Positions 1-8,456 of a stretch of 64,000 bases of DNA are shown piece by piece. The number at the start of each line of letters is the position of its first letter. The stretch's first letter is position 1. The notes under the pieces were generated by a model. That model did no database searches. It was not told the DNA's origin and saw only the letters and a program-made list of their open reading frames with translations. The position numbers and the translations under genes were made by a program. The DNA is from Candidatus Omnitrophota bacterium (lineage in GTDB: Bacteria > Hinthialibacterota > Hinthialibacteria > OLB16), in the NCBI GenBank assembly GCA_020632575.1, contig JACKFH010000013.1, positions 52,540 to 116,539 of the forward strand, given 5' to 3'.

Positions 1-1
1 A

Positions 2-688
2 ATCCTGCGCATCTGCTCGCAATACCTGCGACGCGAGGATCTGAAGGTTCGGCACCGGAATTCCCCTCGACGACGGATTGTCGGCGCCACCGCGGCGGTG
101 ATGCCGGTTTATTATCCGGAGAAGGAGGGGGTCTGGGTTTCCTCTCCCATGCCGCTGAAGGAGGGGGATCCCTTGTTATTCAACGGTCATCAGTTCTTTC
201 GTGCTCTCCGTATCGAGCCAGAGGATCCCTATCTGTGGAGTCGAGTCGAGTTTTGTCGCCCCGAGGATGACTCGTATCGTCTCAAACTTTTGTTCGATAA
301 TCCGCCTCAGGAGTATGTGGAACAGCTTGAGGTTCTTAACAAATCCCGTCAACGGTTCCGGAGGTTTTTTGGAGGCGGGAACGAGCCGATCCATCTCGAA
401 TTCCCCTGTGAAATTCGTGACCTTTCGGGAGAGGGGTTAAGGTTGACCGGGCATCTCCCCTTCGAGGTGGGCTCCAGGGTTCATCTCGACCTCAAAGAGA
501 TCCTCAACCAGATCAACCTCCCCGCCTGGAACACAAAAATCGATGCTCGCATCCAGTGGTCGGAATCCCAGGATGGCCAAAAGGTGGCCGGGGTTCGTTT
601 CCTCGATATGGAGGAGGACCTTCGGCAAGAACTGATGGTCTGGTGTCTGAGGAACCAGACGAACCCCTTCGCGCGGGCCACTTGGTGA
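2..688 (+). CDS. PilZ domain protein (YcgR-like), 5' end truncated by window edge
   Basis: The reading frame is open to the first bases of the window, so the true start lies outside; GTG at 98 and ATG at 101 are only internal candidates. The C-terminal half has the PilZ c-di-GMP signature: an arginine-rich RQRFRR segment, then DLSGEG about 30 residues later, then the beta-barrel ending VAGVRFLDM. The N-terminal half looks like the beta-rich YcgR/PilZN domain. Family knowledge: PilZ proteins bind cyclic di-GMP and change motility, pili or polysaccharide output. The pilin pair near 44 kb would be a possible process target, but nothing links them directly. No flagellar gene is visible in the window. 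The product is probably cytoplasmic; I see no signal peptide or membrane segment in the visible part. Confidence 0.75.
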   Translation: MLRICSQYLRREDLKVRHRNSPRRRIVGATAAVMPVYYPEKEGVWVSSPMPLKEGDPLLFNGHQFFRALRIEPEDPYLWSRVEFCRPEDDSYRLKLLFDNPPQEYVEQLEVLNKSRQRFRRFFGGGNEPIHLEFPCEIRDLSGEGLRLTGHLPFEVGSRVHLDLKEILNQINLPAWNTKIDARIQWSESQDGQKVAGVRFLDMEEDLRQELMVWCLRNQTNPFARATW

Positions 689-787
689 AACCTTCTTATT
701 GAATGTGGGGGATCCCCCCATACCCCATCCCGACCATTAACGATTATGATTGGTCTTTAACCGCTAATCAGAAGGACGAGCAAAGCT

Positions 788-3247
788 GTGCCCAAAGATC
801 CGATCTGTGGAATGGAAGTAAAGGAAACGACTCCTCATCAAGTCGAAAAGGACGGCGAAACCTACTACTTTTGTTCGGCGGGTTGTCGCGAGAAGTTCCT
901 GAATCAGGAGGAATCGCACCACCCGGAAGGGGAGAATTCCTGTTGTCATTCCACACCCCAAAACAAAGAAAATCATCCGCATTCTTCCACCTCAAAAAGG
1001 AAATCTAAGAAATACATATGCCCCATGTGCGAGGGGGTCGAGAGCGACGAACCGGGGGACTGCCCCAAGTGCGGGATGTCGCTCGAGCCCGCGAGCCCAG
1101 GAAGTGGGTCGAAGAAAACCATTTACACCTGTCCGATGCATCCGGAGGTGGAGCAAGAGGGTCCGGGATCCTGCCCGAAGTGCGGGATGGACCTGGAACC
1201 GAAAACTGTCCAAGCCACAGAGGAAGACGATGGCGAGTTGAAATCGATGACCCATCGTTTGTGGTTGGCGACCGCGCTTGGCCTTCCGGTCTTTCTTCTG
1301 GCGATGCTCCCGATGGTCGGCGTTCCGGTCGACCGTTGGGTGGGGGGCCATTCCATTTCCAAATGGATTCAATTCGCACTCGCGACCCCTGTGGTCCTCT
1401 GGGCGGGATGGCCTTTTTTCCAAAGAGGTTGGCGGTCCATCGTCACCTGGAATCTGAATATGTTCACCCTGATCGCGATCGGCGTAGGGGCGGCCTATTT
1501 CTACAGCGCCTTTGGGGTTCTTCTCCCTGACCTGATCCCCGATTCGTTCAAACACCATGGCGAGGTTCCGGTTTATTTCGAGGCCGCCGCGATGATTGTC
1601 GCGCTGGTGCTTCTTGGGCAGGTGCTTGAACTGAAGGCGAGGAAGCGGACAGGGAACGCGATTCGTGAATTGCTGGAACTCGCTCCTCCGACTGCCCGAG
1701 TGATTCGCAACGGCGAAGAGACCGAGGTGTCGATTGATGAGGTGAAGGAGGGTGAAACGTTGAGGGTCCGACCGGGGGAAAAGATCCCGGTCGATGGCTC
1801 GATCGCCTCGGGTAAAAGCACGATCGACGAGTCCATGATCACAGGTGAGCCGACTCCCGTGAACAAGGGGGAAGGGGATTCGGTCATCGGGGGAACGGTC
1901 AACCAAACCGGTTCGTTCGAAATGACCGCAGAAAAGGTGGGCGAGGACACCGTCCTATCACAAATCGTCAACATGGTCGCCGAGGCGCAGCGCAGTCGGG
2001 CGCCCATTCAACGAGTCGCCGACACAGTCGCTGGGTATTTTGTCCCGGCGGTGGTCCTGGCCGCGGCGATCACCTTCGTGGCATGGGCCCTCTTTTCACC
2101 CGCCGAGCCAAGGCTTGCGTACGCCTTGGTCAACTCGGTGGCGGTGCTGATCGTCGCCTGCCCATGCGCGCTGGGGCTGGCCACGCCGATGTCCATCATG
2201 GTGGGAGTGGGACGTGGAGCGAAAGAAGGGGTTTTGATTAAAGAGGCGCAGGTCCTCGAAATCCTGGAGGAGGTCGACACGATTGTGGTCGACAAGACTG
2301 GAACGCTGACCGAGGGGAGACCGAAACTGACCGAGTTGGTTCCTGCTGGGGATTTTTCCGAGGAGGCGCTCCTCAAATCGTCGGCGGCGGTTGAGCAGAA
2401 TAGCGAGCACCCCTTGGGACGAGCGTTGGTCGAGGGAGCCAGAGAGAGGGAGATCGACCTCCCGAAGGTGGGTGATTTCGACTCGACCACTGGAGGCGGG
2501 GTCGAGGGAAACGTCGAGGAGAAACGGGTCCTCGTGGGGAAGAAAGGGTTCCTCGAGGAGAATGGAATCGAAGGCTTAAGTGAGTCAGATGAAAAAGCCG
2601 AAGATCTCCAAGGCGAGGGTCGAACTGTGATGTATGTCGCGATCGACGGCGCCTTCGCGGGGCTCCTCGCGGTGGCCGATCCGATCAAGGAATCGACCGA
2701 AGAAGCGATCAAAGCGCTTCACGATCTCGGGATAAAAGTCATGATGGTGACCGGCGACAATGAAAAGACCGCGAGCGCGGTCGCCAAGAAATTGAACATC
2801 GACCGGGTCGAGGCGGGAGTGAGTCCCCAGGACAAGAACGAACGGGTCAAGGCGCTCAAGAAGGAGGGTCGAAAAGTCGCGATGGCCGGGGATGGGATCA
2901 ACGACGCTCCCGCACTGGCCGAGGCCGATGTTGGAATCGCTATGGGAACCGGAACCGATGTGGCGATCGAAAGCGCTGGCGTGACATTGGTGAAAGGTGA
3001 CCTTCGGGGGATTTTGAAAGCGGTTCAGTTGAGCCGTCGGACAATGCGAAACATCCGGCAAAATCTCTTCTTCGCTTTCTTTTATAATACCGTCGGGATA
3101 CCGATCGCTGCAGGAGTCTTGGTTCCGTTCCTCGGACTCGCATGGTTGCTCAACCCGATGATCGCGGGTGCGGCTATGTCCATGAGTTCCGTATCAGTGA
3201 TCGGAAACGCTCTTCGATTAAGAACGGTGAAACTGACAAAGGAGTGA
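788..3247 (+). CDS. copA: Copper-translocating P1B-type ATPase with YHS and two heavy-metal-binding modules
   Basis: An 819-residue P-type ATPase that should export Cu(I) across the inner membrane. Residues 3-38 form a YHS domain (DPICGM, then FCSAGCREKF). Residues 76-101 and 113-138 are two tandem metal-binding modules of the type CPMxxx...CPKCGMxLEP. The core has the transmembrane CPC motif (C458-C460, context ACPCALG), the phosphorylated Asp in DKTGT (D502), the P1B-specific HP dipeptide (H541) and GDGIND (702-706). Classic HMA (GMTCxxC) domains are absent, so metal delivery uses YHS and HMBD modules instead. The start is GTG with an AAGGA upstream. It is transcribed alone, convergent with ppk2. 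No CueR-like operator was recognised. Copper is the likeliest substrate from the CPC subtype; silver is possible. Confidence 0.93.
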   Translation: MPKDPICGMEVKETTPHQVEKDGETYYFCSAGCREKFLNQEESHHPEGENSCCHSTPQNKENHPHSSTSKRKSKKYICPMCEGVESDEPGDCPKCGMSLEPASPGSGSKKTIYTCPMHPEVEQEGPGSCPKCGMDLEPKTVQATEEDDGELKSMTHRLWLATALGLPVFLLAMLPMVGVPVDRWVGGHSISKWIQFALATPVVLWAGWPFFQRGWRSIVTWNLNMFTLIAIGVGAAYFYSAFGVLLPDLIPDSFKHHGEVPVYFEAAAMIVALVLLGQVLELKARKRTGNAIRELLELAPPTARVIRNGEETEVSIDEVKEGETLRVRPGEKIPVDGSIASGKSTIDESMITGEPTPVNKGEGDSVIGGTVNQTGSFEMTAEKVGEDTVLSQIVNMVAEAQRSRAPIQRVADTVAGYFVPAVVLAAAITFVAWALFSPAEPRLAYALVNSVAVLIVACPCALGLATPMSIMVGVGRGAKEGVLIKEAQVLEILEEVDTIVVDKTGTLTEGRPKLTELVPAGDFSEEALLKSSAAVEQNSEHPLGRALVEGAREREIDLPKVGDFDSTTGGGVEGNVEEKRVLVGKKGFLEENGIEGLSESDEKAEDLQGEGRTVMYVAIDGAFAGLLAVADPIKESTEEAIKALHDLGIKVMMVTGDNEKTASAVAKKLNIDRVEAGVSPQDKNERVKALKKEGRKVAMAGDGINDAPALAEADVGIAMGTGTDVAIESAGVTLVKGDLRGILKAVQLSRRTMRNIRQNLFFAFFYNTVGIPIAAGVLVPFLGLAWLLNPMIAGAAMSMSSVSVIGNALRLRTVKLTKE

Positions 3248-3304
3248 TCCCGCGGCCCTGCATGGAAGCCGGGTCGAGTGATCTGGGTTCCGCCGGAATC
3301 CCCA

Positions 3305-4243
3305 TCAGTCATCCTCTTTTTCCATTAACTTCTTTATCTCCTGTAGTTCTTTCTTTCTCGCCTTGCTTACCTCGGGAAACTTCAAATCGAGTCCTTCCAA
3401 AGTCCGGCAGATCGTCTCCGAGACCGCCAGGCGCATGAACCATTTGTGGTCCGCGGGGATGACAAACCAGGGCGCCCAAGGGGTGCTTGTGTTGTTGAGC
3501 ATATCCTCGATGGCGCTTTGGTAGTCCTCCCAAAAGCCACGTTCCTTATAGTCGGCGATTGAAAATTTCCAGTTCTTGTCGGGTTCGTTGATTCGATCGA
3601 GGAACCGTTCTTTCTGCTCCTCCTTGGAGACGTTCAGGAAGAATTTAAGGATCACCGTTCCATTCTCGACCAACCTCTTCTCGAAGGCGTTGATCTGATC
3701 GAACCGTCGCTCCCAGATATCCTTCCCGCTTGCTTCGGGCGGGAGTTTCTGTCCCTGCAAATACTCTGGGTGAACTCTCACCACCAGGACCTCCTCATAG
3801 TGGGAGCGATTGAAGATGCCGATCATCCCGCGCGCGGGCAGAGCCTTCGCGATTCGCCAGAGATAATCATGGTCCAATTCCTCCGCGGAGGGAGCCTTGA
3901 AACTGGTGACATGGCAACCCTGTGGATTCACTCCGGACATGACGTGACGAATGGTTCCATCCTTGCCGGCCGCGTCCATGGCTTGGAAGACCAGGAGGAG
4001 GGAGTAGGAGTCCTGAGCGTAGAGTTTCTCCTGGAGGTCCGAGAGACGATTGACATTTTCCTCCACATGGTCGCGAGCAGCGTCCTTGTCCTTGTAACCG
4101 TCGGTGAAATCGGGATCGTAATCTTTCTTCAGCGAAATTTTTTTGCCGGGCGGGACTAGGACCTTTTTGAGTTTGAACTCCAAACGATCCTTGCCGCCGA
4201 TTTTGATGGTCACCTTTTGGTCCGGATCGATTTTCCGTCTCAT
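3305..4243 (-). CDS. ppk2: Polyphosphate kinase 2 family protein
   Basis: A 312-residue PPK2-family phosphotransferase that uses polyphosphate to phosphorylate nucleotides, or the reverse. The Walker A is QAMDAAGKDG at residues 87-96 and a conserved FNRSHYE motif lies at 144-150, followed by VVRVHPE; both are PPK2 hallmarks. A longer frame reaches 4282, but ATG at 4243 is preceded by GAGTGAGGAGG at good spacing, so I chose that start. The single-domain length fits class I or class III enzymes (nucleoside diphosphate or AMP/ADP phosphorylation); the class cannot be settled by eye. It is convergent with copA (57 bp between stops) and divergent from murA. It is cytosolic. Confidence 0.9.
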   Translation of the reverse strand: MRRKIDPDQKVTIKIGGKDRLEFKLKKVLVPPGKKISLKKDYDPDFTDGYKDKDAARDHVEENVNRLSDLQEKLYAQDSYSLLLVFQAMDAAGKDGTIRHVMSGVNPQGCHVTSFKAPSAEELDHDYLWRIAKALPARGMIGIFNRSHYEEVLVVRVHPEYLQGQKLPPEASGKDIWERRFDQINAFEKRLVENGTVILKFFLNVSKEEQKERFLDRINEPDKNWKFSIADYKERGFWEDYQSAIEDMLNNTSTPWAPWFVIPADHKWFMRLAVSETICRTLEGLDLKFPEVSKARKKELQEIKKLMEKEDD

Positions 4244-4477
4244 CGAAATCCTCCTCACTCGAAATGTCGTGGTGCATTTCACTCAACTCAAGTCGTTCAA
4301 GACTAGACCTGTTTCCGTCGTTTTCAAAGGCATAAATGGTATCGGAACTCGCAAAAAGTTGGTTAGGGAAGCTGACAAGACGCAGAAGGATCTTCCATCG
4401 GAACGCCCCCCTCCGTTGATTCGATGACCTCCCCGGCTTATCCTCTCTCTCAATCAGGGGGGAGGATTTTTGAGCGC

Positions 4478-5770
4478 ATGGATTCCATTCTAGTTGAAAA
4501 GAGCCCGCCGCTTTCCGGCGAGGTTCGCATTAGCGGGGCGAAGAACGCGGCCCTGCCCATCATCGCCGCCACGCTTCTTTGCGATTCGCCGGTGACACTC
4601 AATAACATTCCCAATCTCGCGGACATCTCCGCGATGGAGAGACTGCTCTGCAGCATGGGTCTGGAAACCCGCTACGAACGCGAGGAAGGAACCCTTCAAA
4701 TCGACCCGAGCCGAGTTCGTTGGCTGGAGGCCCCCTATGATCTTGTCCGAAAGATGCGGGCCTCCTTCTTCGTGTTGGGACCGTTGGTGGGAAAATACCG
4801 TGAGGCTAAAGTCTCCATGCCCGGCGGCTGCGCTATTGGGGCGCGGCCAGTCAACATCCACTTGAAAGCTTTGGAGGCGTTGAACATCGAGTTGGAAGTC
4901 GAGCATGGTTATGTCGTGGCGGATGGTTCGGCGATGAAGGGAGGGCGAGTGCACCTCGACTTCCCGAGCGTCGGGGCCACCGAGAACGCTCTTTGCGCGG
5001 CTGTTCGCGCTCCCGGGGAGACAGTGATCGAAAACGCCGCGCGCGAGCCGGAGGTGACCGACCTCGCCGATTTTCTCGCTGCCGCTGGAGCGAAAATCGA
5101 GGGCCAAGGGAGTTCCACCATTCACATCCAGGGAGTCGATCAACTCTCGGTCGATTCCTACGCCATCATTCCCGATCGAATCGAGGCGGGAACCTATCTC
5201 GCCGCCGCGGCTCTGACTGGAGGGACGGTCCAGGCCACTCATTGCCGTGAGAAGGACCTGACCGCATTCCTTGCCGATCTCGAGAGCGCGGGCTGCCAAA
5301 CCCGGATCGAACCCAATGGGGGCGGTCTCGACAACATCACCGTCTCTCGTCCCGGTCCAATCGAGGCGGTCAGCGAAATTGTCACCCTTCCCCACCCCGG
5401 TTTTCCGACCGACTTGCAGGCTCAGATGATGGCGCTGCTCTGTCTGGCCGAGGGTACTTCGATCATCAAAGAGACTATTTTCGAGAACCGTTTCATGCAC
5501 GTTTCGGAGCTCAACCGGATGGGCGCGGATATTCGAGTCGAAGGAAACTCCGCGATTGTCCGCGGAGTCGATTCTCTTTCCGGATCGCCGGTCATGGCTA
5601 GCGATCTTAGGGCCTCCGCCGCACTGCTCATCGCCGGCTTGGTCGCCGAAGGAAAGACCGAGGTGCTGCGGGTTTACCACTTGGATCGCGGTTACGAAAA
5701 GATCGAGGAAAAGTTCTCGGGCTTGGGCGCGAGAATCGAACGCGTCAAACCCGCCCCACGATCCGCATAG
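4478..5770 (+). CDS. murA: UDP-N-acetylglucosamine 1-carboxyvinyltransferase (MurA)
   Basis: This 430-residue enzyme transfers enolpyruvate from PEP to UDP-GlcNAc, the first committed step of peptidoglycan synthesis. The substrate-binding K22-N23 pair sits in SGAKNAALP. The loop PGGCAIGARPVN carries the catalytic cysteine (C118, equivalent to E. coli C115), so the enzyme should be fosfomycin sensitive at this residue. The HPGFPTDLQAQ motif carries the conserved Asp. An in-frame start at 4424 exists, but ATG at 4478 follows a GGGGGGAGG ribosome-binding site and aligns with the family N-terminus. The next gene begins 11 bp downstream with its own SD, so the two are probably cotranscribed. It is cytosolic. 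Confidence 0.95.
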   Translation: MDSILVEKSPPLSGEVRISGAKNAALPIIAATLLCDSPVTLNNIPNLADISAMERLLCSMGLETRYEREEGTLQIDPSRVRWLEAPYDLVRKMRASFFVLGPLVGKYREAKVSMPGGCAIGARPVNIHLKALEALNIELEVEHGYVVADGSAMKGGRVHLDFPSVGATENALCAAVRAPGETVIENAAREPEVTDLADFLAAAGAKIEGQGSSTIHIQGVDQLSVDSYAIIPDRIEAGTYLAAAALTGGTVQATHCREKDLTAFLADLESAGCQTRIEPNGGGLDNITVSRPGPIEAVSEIVTLPHPGFPTDLQAQMMALLCLAEGTSIIKETIFENRFMHVSELNRMGADIRVEGNSAIVRGVDSLSGSPVMASDLRASAALLIAGLVAEGKTEVLRVYHLDRGYEKIEEKFSGLGARIERVKPAPRSA

Positions 5771-5781
5771 GAGGTCGCAAT

Positions 5782-6561
5782 GTGAAACTTCGAGATATCG
5801 GATGGATTTGGGAGGGGCAAGGACTCGATCCCGGAGTCTTTCCCTCGATCTTCGGTGTCGGCGAGGGCGCCGAATACTTCGGTCTCGATCGCGTTCAATT
5901 CATGTTCCATCCCAACAACGACCTCGCGATGCGAAAGCTTTCGGATAAAAAGGAGGTCGTCTGCGATATCTCCAAATGGAAGTTTTACAACCCGCCTCAA
6001 GGAGGGACCGCTCATCAGGTCGACAGCAGCCTGGAGTCGGTCGCCCGCGAGGCCGAAAATGTCAGCCGACTTTCGACCAACTATCCCAACATAACCGGAG
6101 CCATCCATGACGACATGAAGGGCCTGGTCGAGAAATCCAAGATCTCGGTGAATCAATACGGGAAGATTTACGACGCACTCAAAAAGCACAACCCGAATCT
6201 GAAACTCTGGTCGGTCGTTTACACCCACGAACTCGATGCCGAGGTCTGGGCGGGTTTCACTCCCTTCATGGATATCATCAACCTTTGGGTCTGGAAATCC
6301 GAGGACCTGGTGAACCTGGAGGAGGATCTCGACCATTGCCGGATGATTTTTCCGGACAAGCCGATCAACCTGGGTTGTTACCTCCGCGACTACACCCTGG
6401 TGGCGCCGGTCCCCATGGACCGACTAAAGCATCAATGGGACTGTGTCTTGCGATTCGCCAACGAGGGGCTGATCGACGGTTACTCCATCCTGGCCGCGGT
6501 CCTAATCGACGGTCACCAGGAGCAAGCCAACTGGGTTCGAGATTTCATCGCCGCACACTGA
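5782..6561 (+). CDS. Uncharacterised protein, possibly TIM-barrel-like, cotranscribed with murA
   Basis: A 259-residue protein starting at GTG 5782, with TAGGAGG 7-12 bases upstream overlapping the murA stop. I do not recognise a named family. It has no signal peptide or membrane segment. Aromatic and acidic residues cluster at strand ends (GAIHDD, LWSVVYTHELDAE, INLWVWKSEDL, INLGCYLRDY), which is how glycoside-hydrolase-like TIM barrels often look; this is inference. The 11-bp spacing from murA suggests a joint transcript and perhaps a cell-wall or sugar-related role. The 3' end is convergent with the ABC permease array, with only 12 bp between stops. It could equally be an unrelated metabolic protein. 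Confidence 0.7.
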   Translation: MKLRDIGWIWEGQGLDPGVFPSIFGVGEGAEYFGLDRVQFMFHPNNDLAMRKLSDKKEVVCDISKWKFYNPPQGGTAHQVDSSLESVAREAENVSRLSTNYPNITGAIHDDMKGLVEKSKISVNQYGKIYDALKKHNPNLKLWSVVYTHELDAEVWAGFTPFMDIINLWVWKSEDLVNLEEDLDHCRMIFPDKPINLGCYLRDYTLVAPVPMDRLKHQWDCVLRFANEGLIDGYSILAAVLIDGHQEQANWVRDFIAAH

Positions 6562-6573
6562 CGTATTAGCTCC

Positions 6574-8451
6574 TCACCCCTCCCTCATTAAATGCCTTGC
6601 CCACCATCGATCAGGAAGATCCCAGAGCCAACAAACCAATAGGGCGGCCAAGCTCAATGGCTGCAGAATCCACCGGGCCTCGTAGCGAACCCAGGCAACG
6701 TTGATGGAGGTCCCAAAAACAATTGTCTTCCCTTCGTAATCTCTGGCCCAACTGGCCACATCCCAGACCGTGTAAGCGATCACGAGGACGCCTATCAAGG
6801 TGAGAATCATTTTCCCGCCATGAGTGGGGAGAATACCTCGCTTGCCCAATTCGATACACGCCGCGCCCAACATGCAGAACAGTCCGACTGGAATGGCCAC
6901 ATAGAAGATCAATGTCGATGAGTCTTTGAGTGGAGAAGATGTGGAGGCCACTGCGGAGTAGACAGCGGTTGAAATGAAACCGATTACAAAGACCAGCAGA
7001 AACCCCGCGGTGAGCACCGGAGTCAACCCGCGTTTCGCGTACACCCCACCAGCGAGAGCAAGTAGAGTCCCTAGTGGGATGAACGCCATAATGTGAACCA
7101 TAAAAAGAAAGTCGCTGATTGGACTGGCTTCGGAATATTGATTGGAATAACCGACTAAGAGAGTGAGGAGCCAGACGCCTAGAGGCGCGCTCCAGCTGAT
7201 GACGAAGACTTTGAGAGTGAATGCCAGGAGGAAGAGCCATCGGCGTAAAAAGATTTCACGGAATCGACAGGGGACCGAGAGAAGCAAGGGGGAGGAATTC
7301 CTGGCTCTCTCACCAGAGAGGGACAGGAGCCCCAGTCCAAAACACAAAATCGCGGGGATCGGTGTGAGAAGAAAGAGCAAGATATAATAAATCTCGTTAT
7401 CGAAATTCCCCTGCATCGCGGCGATCAGAGCCAGGAAGAGCAGGAATCCCAAGGAGGTGACGCCTACTCCATAGCGCCTCATCAAATCTCTTCCGCCCAT
7501 GGAATGGATGACTCGCTTCTCTAAATCGAAAAAGGCTCCGACCCCATCGGCGCATGACGGACGGTTCGGGGGCTGCGCTGTACGAGTCTTCGTCCTTTTT
7601 TTAGGGGCCAACTCTTCCACATTGGCGGCCACCTCGAGATGCTTCCAATTCCGAGATGCAACCCCAAACAAAACGACCTGCAGCACAAGGTGACAGACCC
7701 ATAGGAGAGCGCCAGGGACACCTGGAACCCATGTCAGGATCCAGCGTAAGGGCGAGTCCCCTCCCGCCATGTTCCCGGAGACAAACTCGTTCGAGAAAAT
7801 GAGAGGGATCGGAGTGAAGGCATAGATGGGCAGGAAGAACCATGCGGGCGAGGCGACTCTCGAGTTTTGAAACACGACCTCGATCATAAAGCCCGCCAGA
7901 AAAAGCCCGATCAAAACTCCGATGGTTCCCCCGATCGCTCTCCCGCTGGATTTCGCCTTGGCGCTCCAGGCCATTCCGATCAAAACACAAGTGTTCACCC
8001 AAATGCCAAGGCCGATCAGCTGATGAGAGAGTTCGCCAGGGCCCATGCCACCGGTCAGGAAGATGATCGAGAAGATGGGAAGCAAACCGAAAAGGAGCAG
8101 CCACTCGACAGAGAGCGGAGTGAACATCTTTTGGAAGATGAGCGATATCCCGGATGTTGGCGCCGTCCTCAAAATCTCCTGGGTCTTCTGTTCCCGCTCG
8201 CTGACAATGGTGACGGCCGCGATCATCGCGGCGTGAACTCCCAACCCAAGGTAAAGCCACCCAACGGTGCTTTGGAACAAGTTGCGGGCGATCTGATCGC
8301 GGTTCAGGTAGGAATAGCTGCCTGATTTCCAATCCTGAAAAAAAGTCGCGATGGTGAATATCAGCAACCCATAGAGAAGGAGACAAAAAAGGAACGTCGA
8401 GGGCCTGCGAAGGATGTTCTGGATCTCACGACGAAGGATCGGGAAGTCCAT
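6574..8451 (-). CDS. ABC-2 type permease, double-length; fourth gene (A) of a tandem paralogous array
   Basis: A 625-residue polytopic membrane protein with roughly twelve hydrophobic segments. The start is the MDFPILRREIQ methionine at 8451; GGGGAG lies upstream inside the end of the preceding gene, 5 bp away. Two ABC-2 half-modules can be seen. The first has the coupling-helix segment SEREQKTQEILRTAP, then FQKM and a hydrophobic stretch. The second has SGERARNSSPLLLSVP and, later, FIPLGTLLALAGGVYAKRGL. Each half resembles the NatB/YhaP-type permease fold, so the protein looks like a fused pair. This copy is the most divergent: the second-half ERDRD motif has become ERARN. No ATPase is encoded in the array. 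Substrate unknown. Confidence 0.82.
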   Translation of the reverse strand: MDFPILRREIQNILRRPSTFLFCLLLYGLLIFTIATFFQDWKSGSYSYLNRDQIARNLFQSTVGWLYLGLGVHAAMIAAVTIVSEREQKTQEILRTAPTSGISLIFQKMFTPLSVEWLLLFGLLPIFSIIFLTGGMGPGELSHQLIGLGIWVNTCVLIGMAWSAKAKSSGRAIGGTIGVLIGLFLAGFMIEVVFQNSRVASPAWFFLPIYAFTPIPLIFSNEFVSGNMAGGDSPLRWILTWVPGVPGALLWVCHLVLQVVLFGVASRNWKHLEVAANVEELAPKKRTKTRTAQPPNRPSCADGVGAFFDLEKRVIHSMGGRDLMRRYGVGVTSLGFLLFLALIAAMQGNFDNEIYYILLFLLTPIPAILCFGLGLLSLSGERARNSSPLLLSVPCRFREIFLRRWLFLLAFTLKVFVISWSAPLGVWLLTLLVGYSNQYSEASPISDFLFMVHIMAFIPLGTLLALAGGVYAKRGLTPVLTAGFLLVFVIGFISTAVYSAVASTSSPLKDSSTLIFYVAIPVGLFCMLGAACIELGKRGILPTHGGKMILTLIGVLVIAYTVWDVASWARDYEGKTIVFGTSINVAWVRYEARWILQPLSLAALLVCWLWDLPDRWWARHLMREG

Positions 8452-8456
8452 CACGG

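Noticed and set aside
4490..5680. 396-residue minus-strand frame opposite murA
   Set aside because: Antisense to a complete MurA with every catalytic motif.
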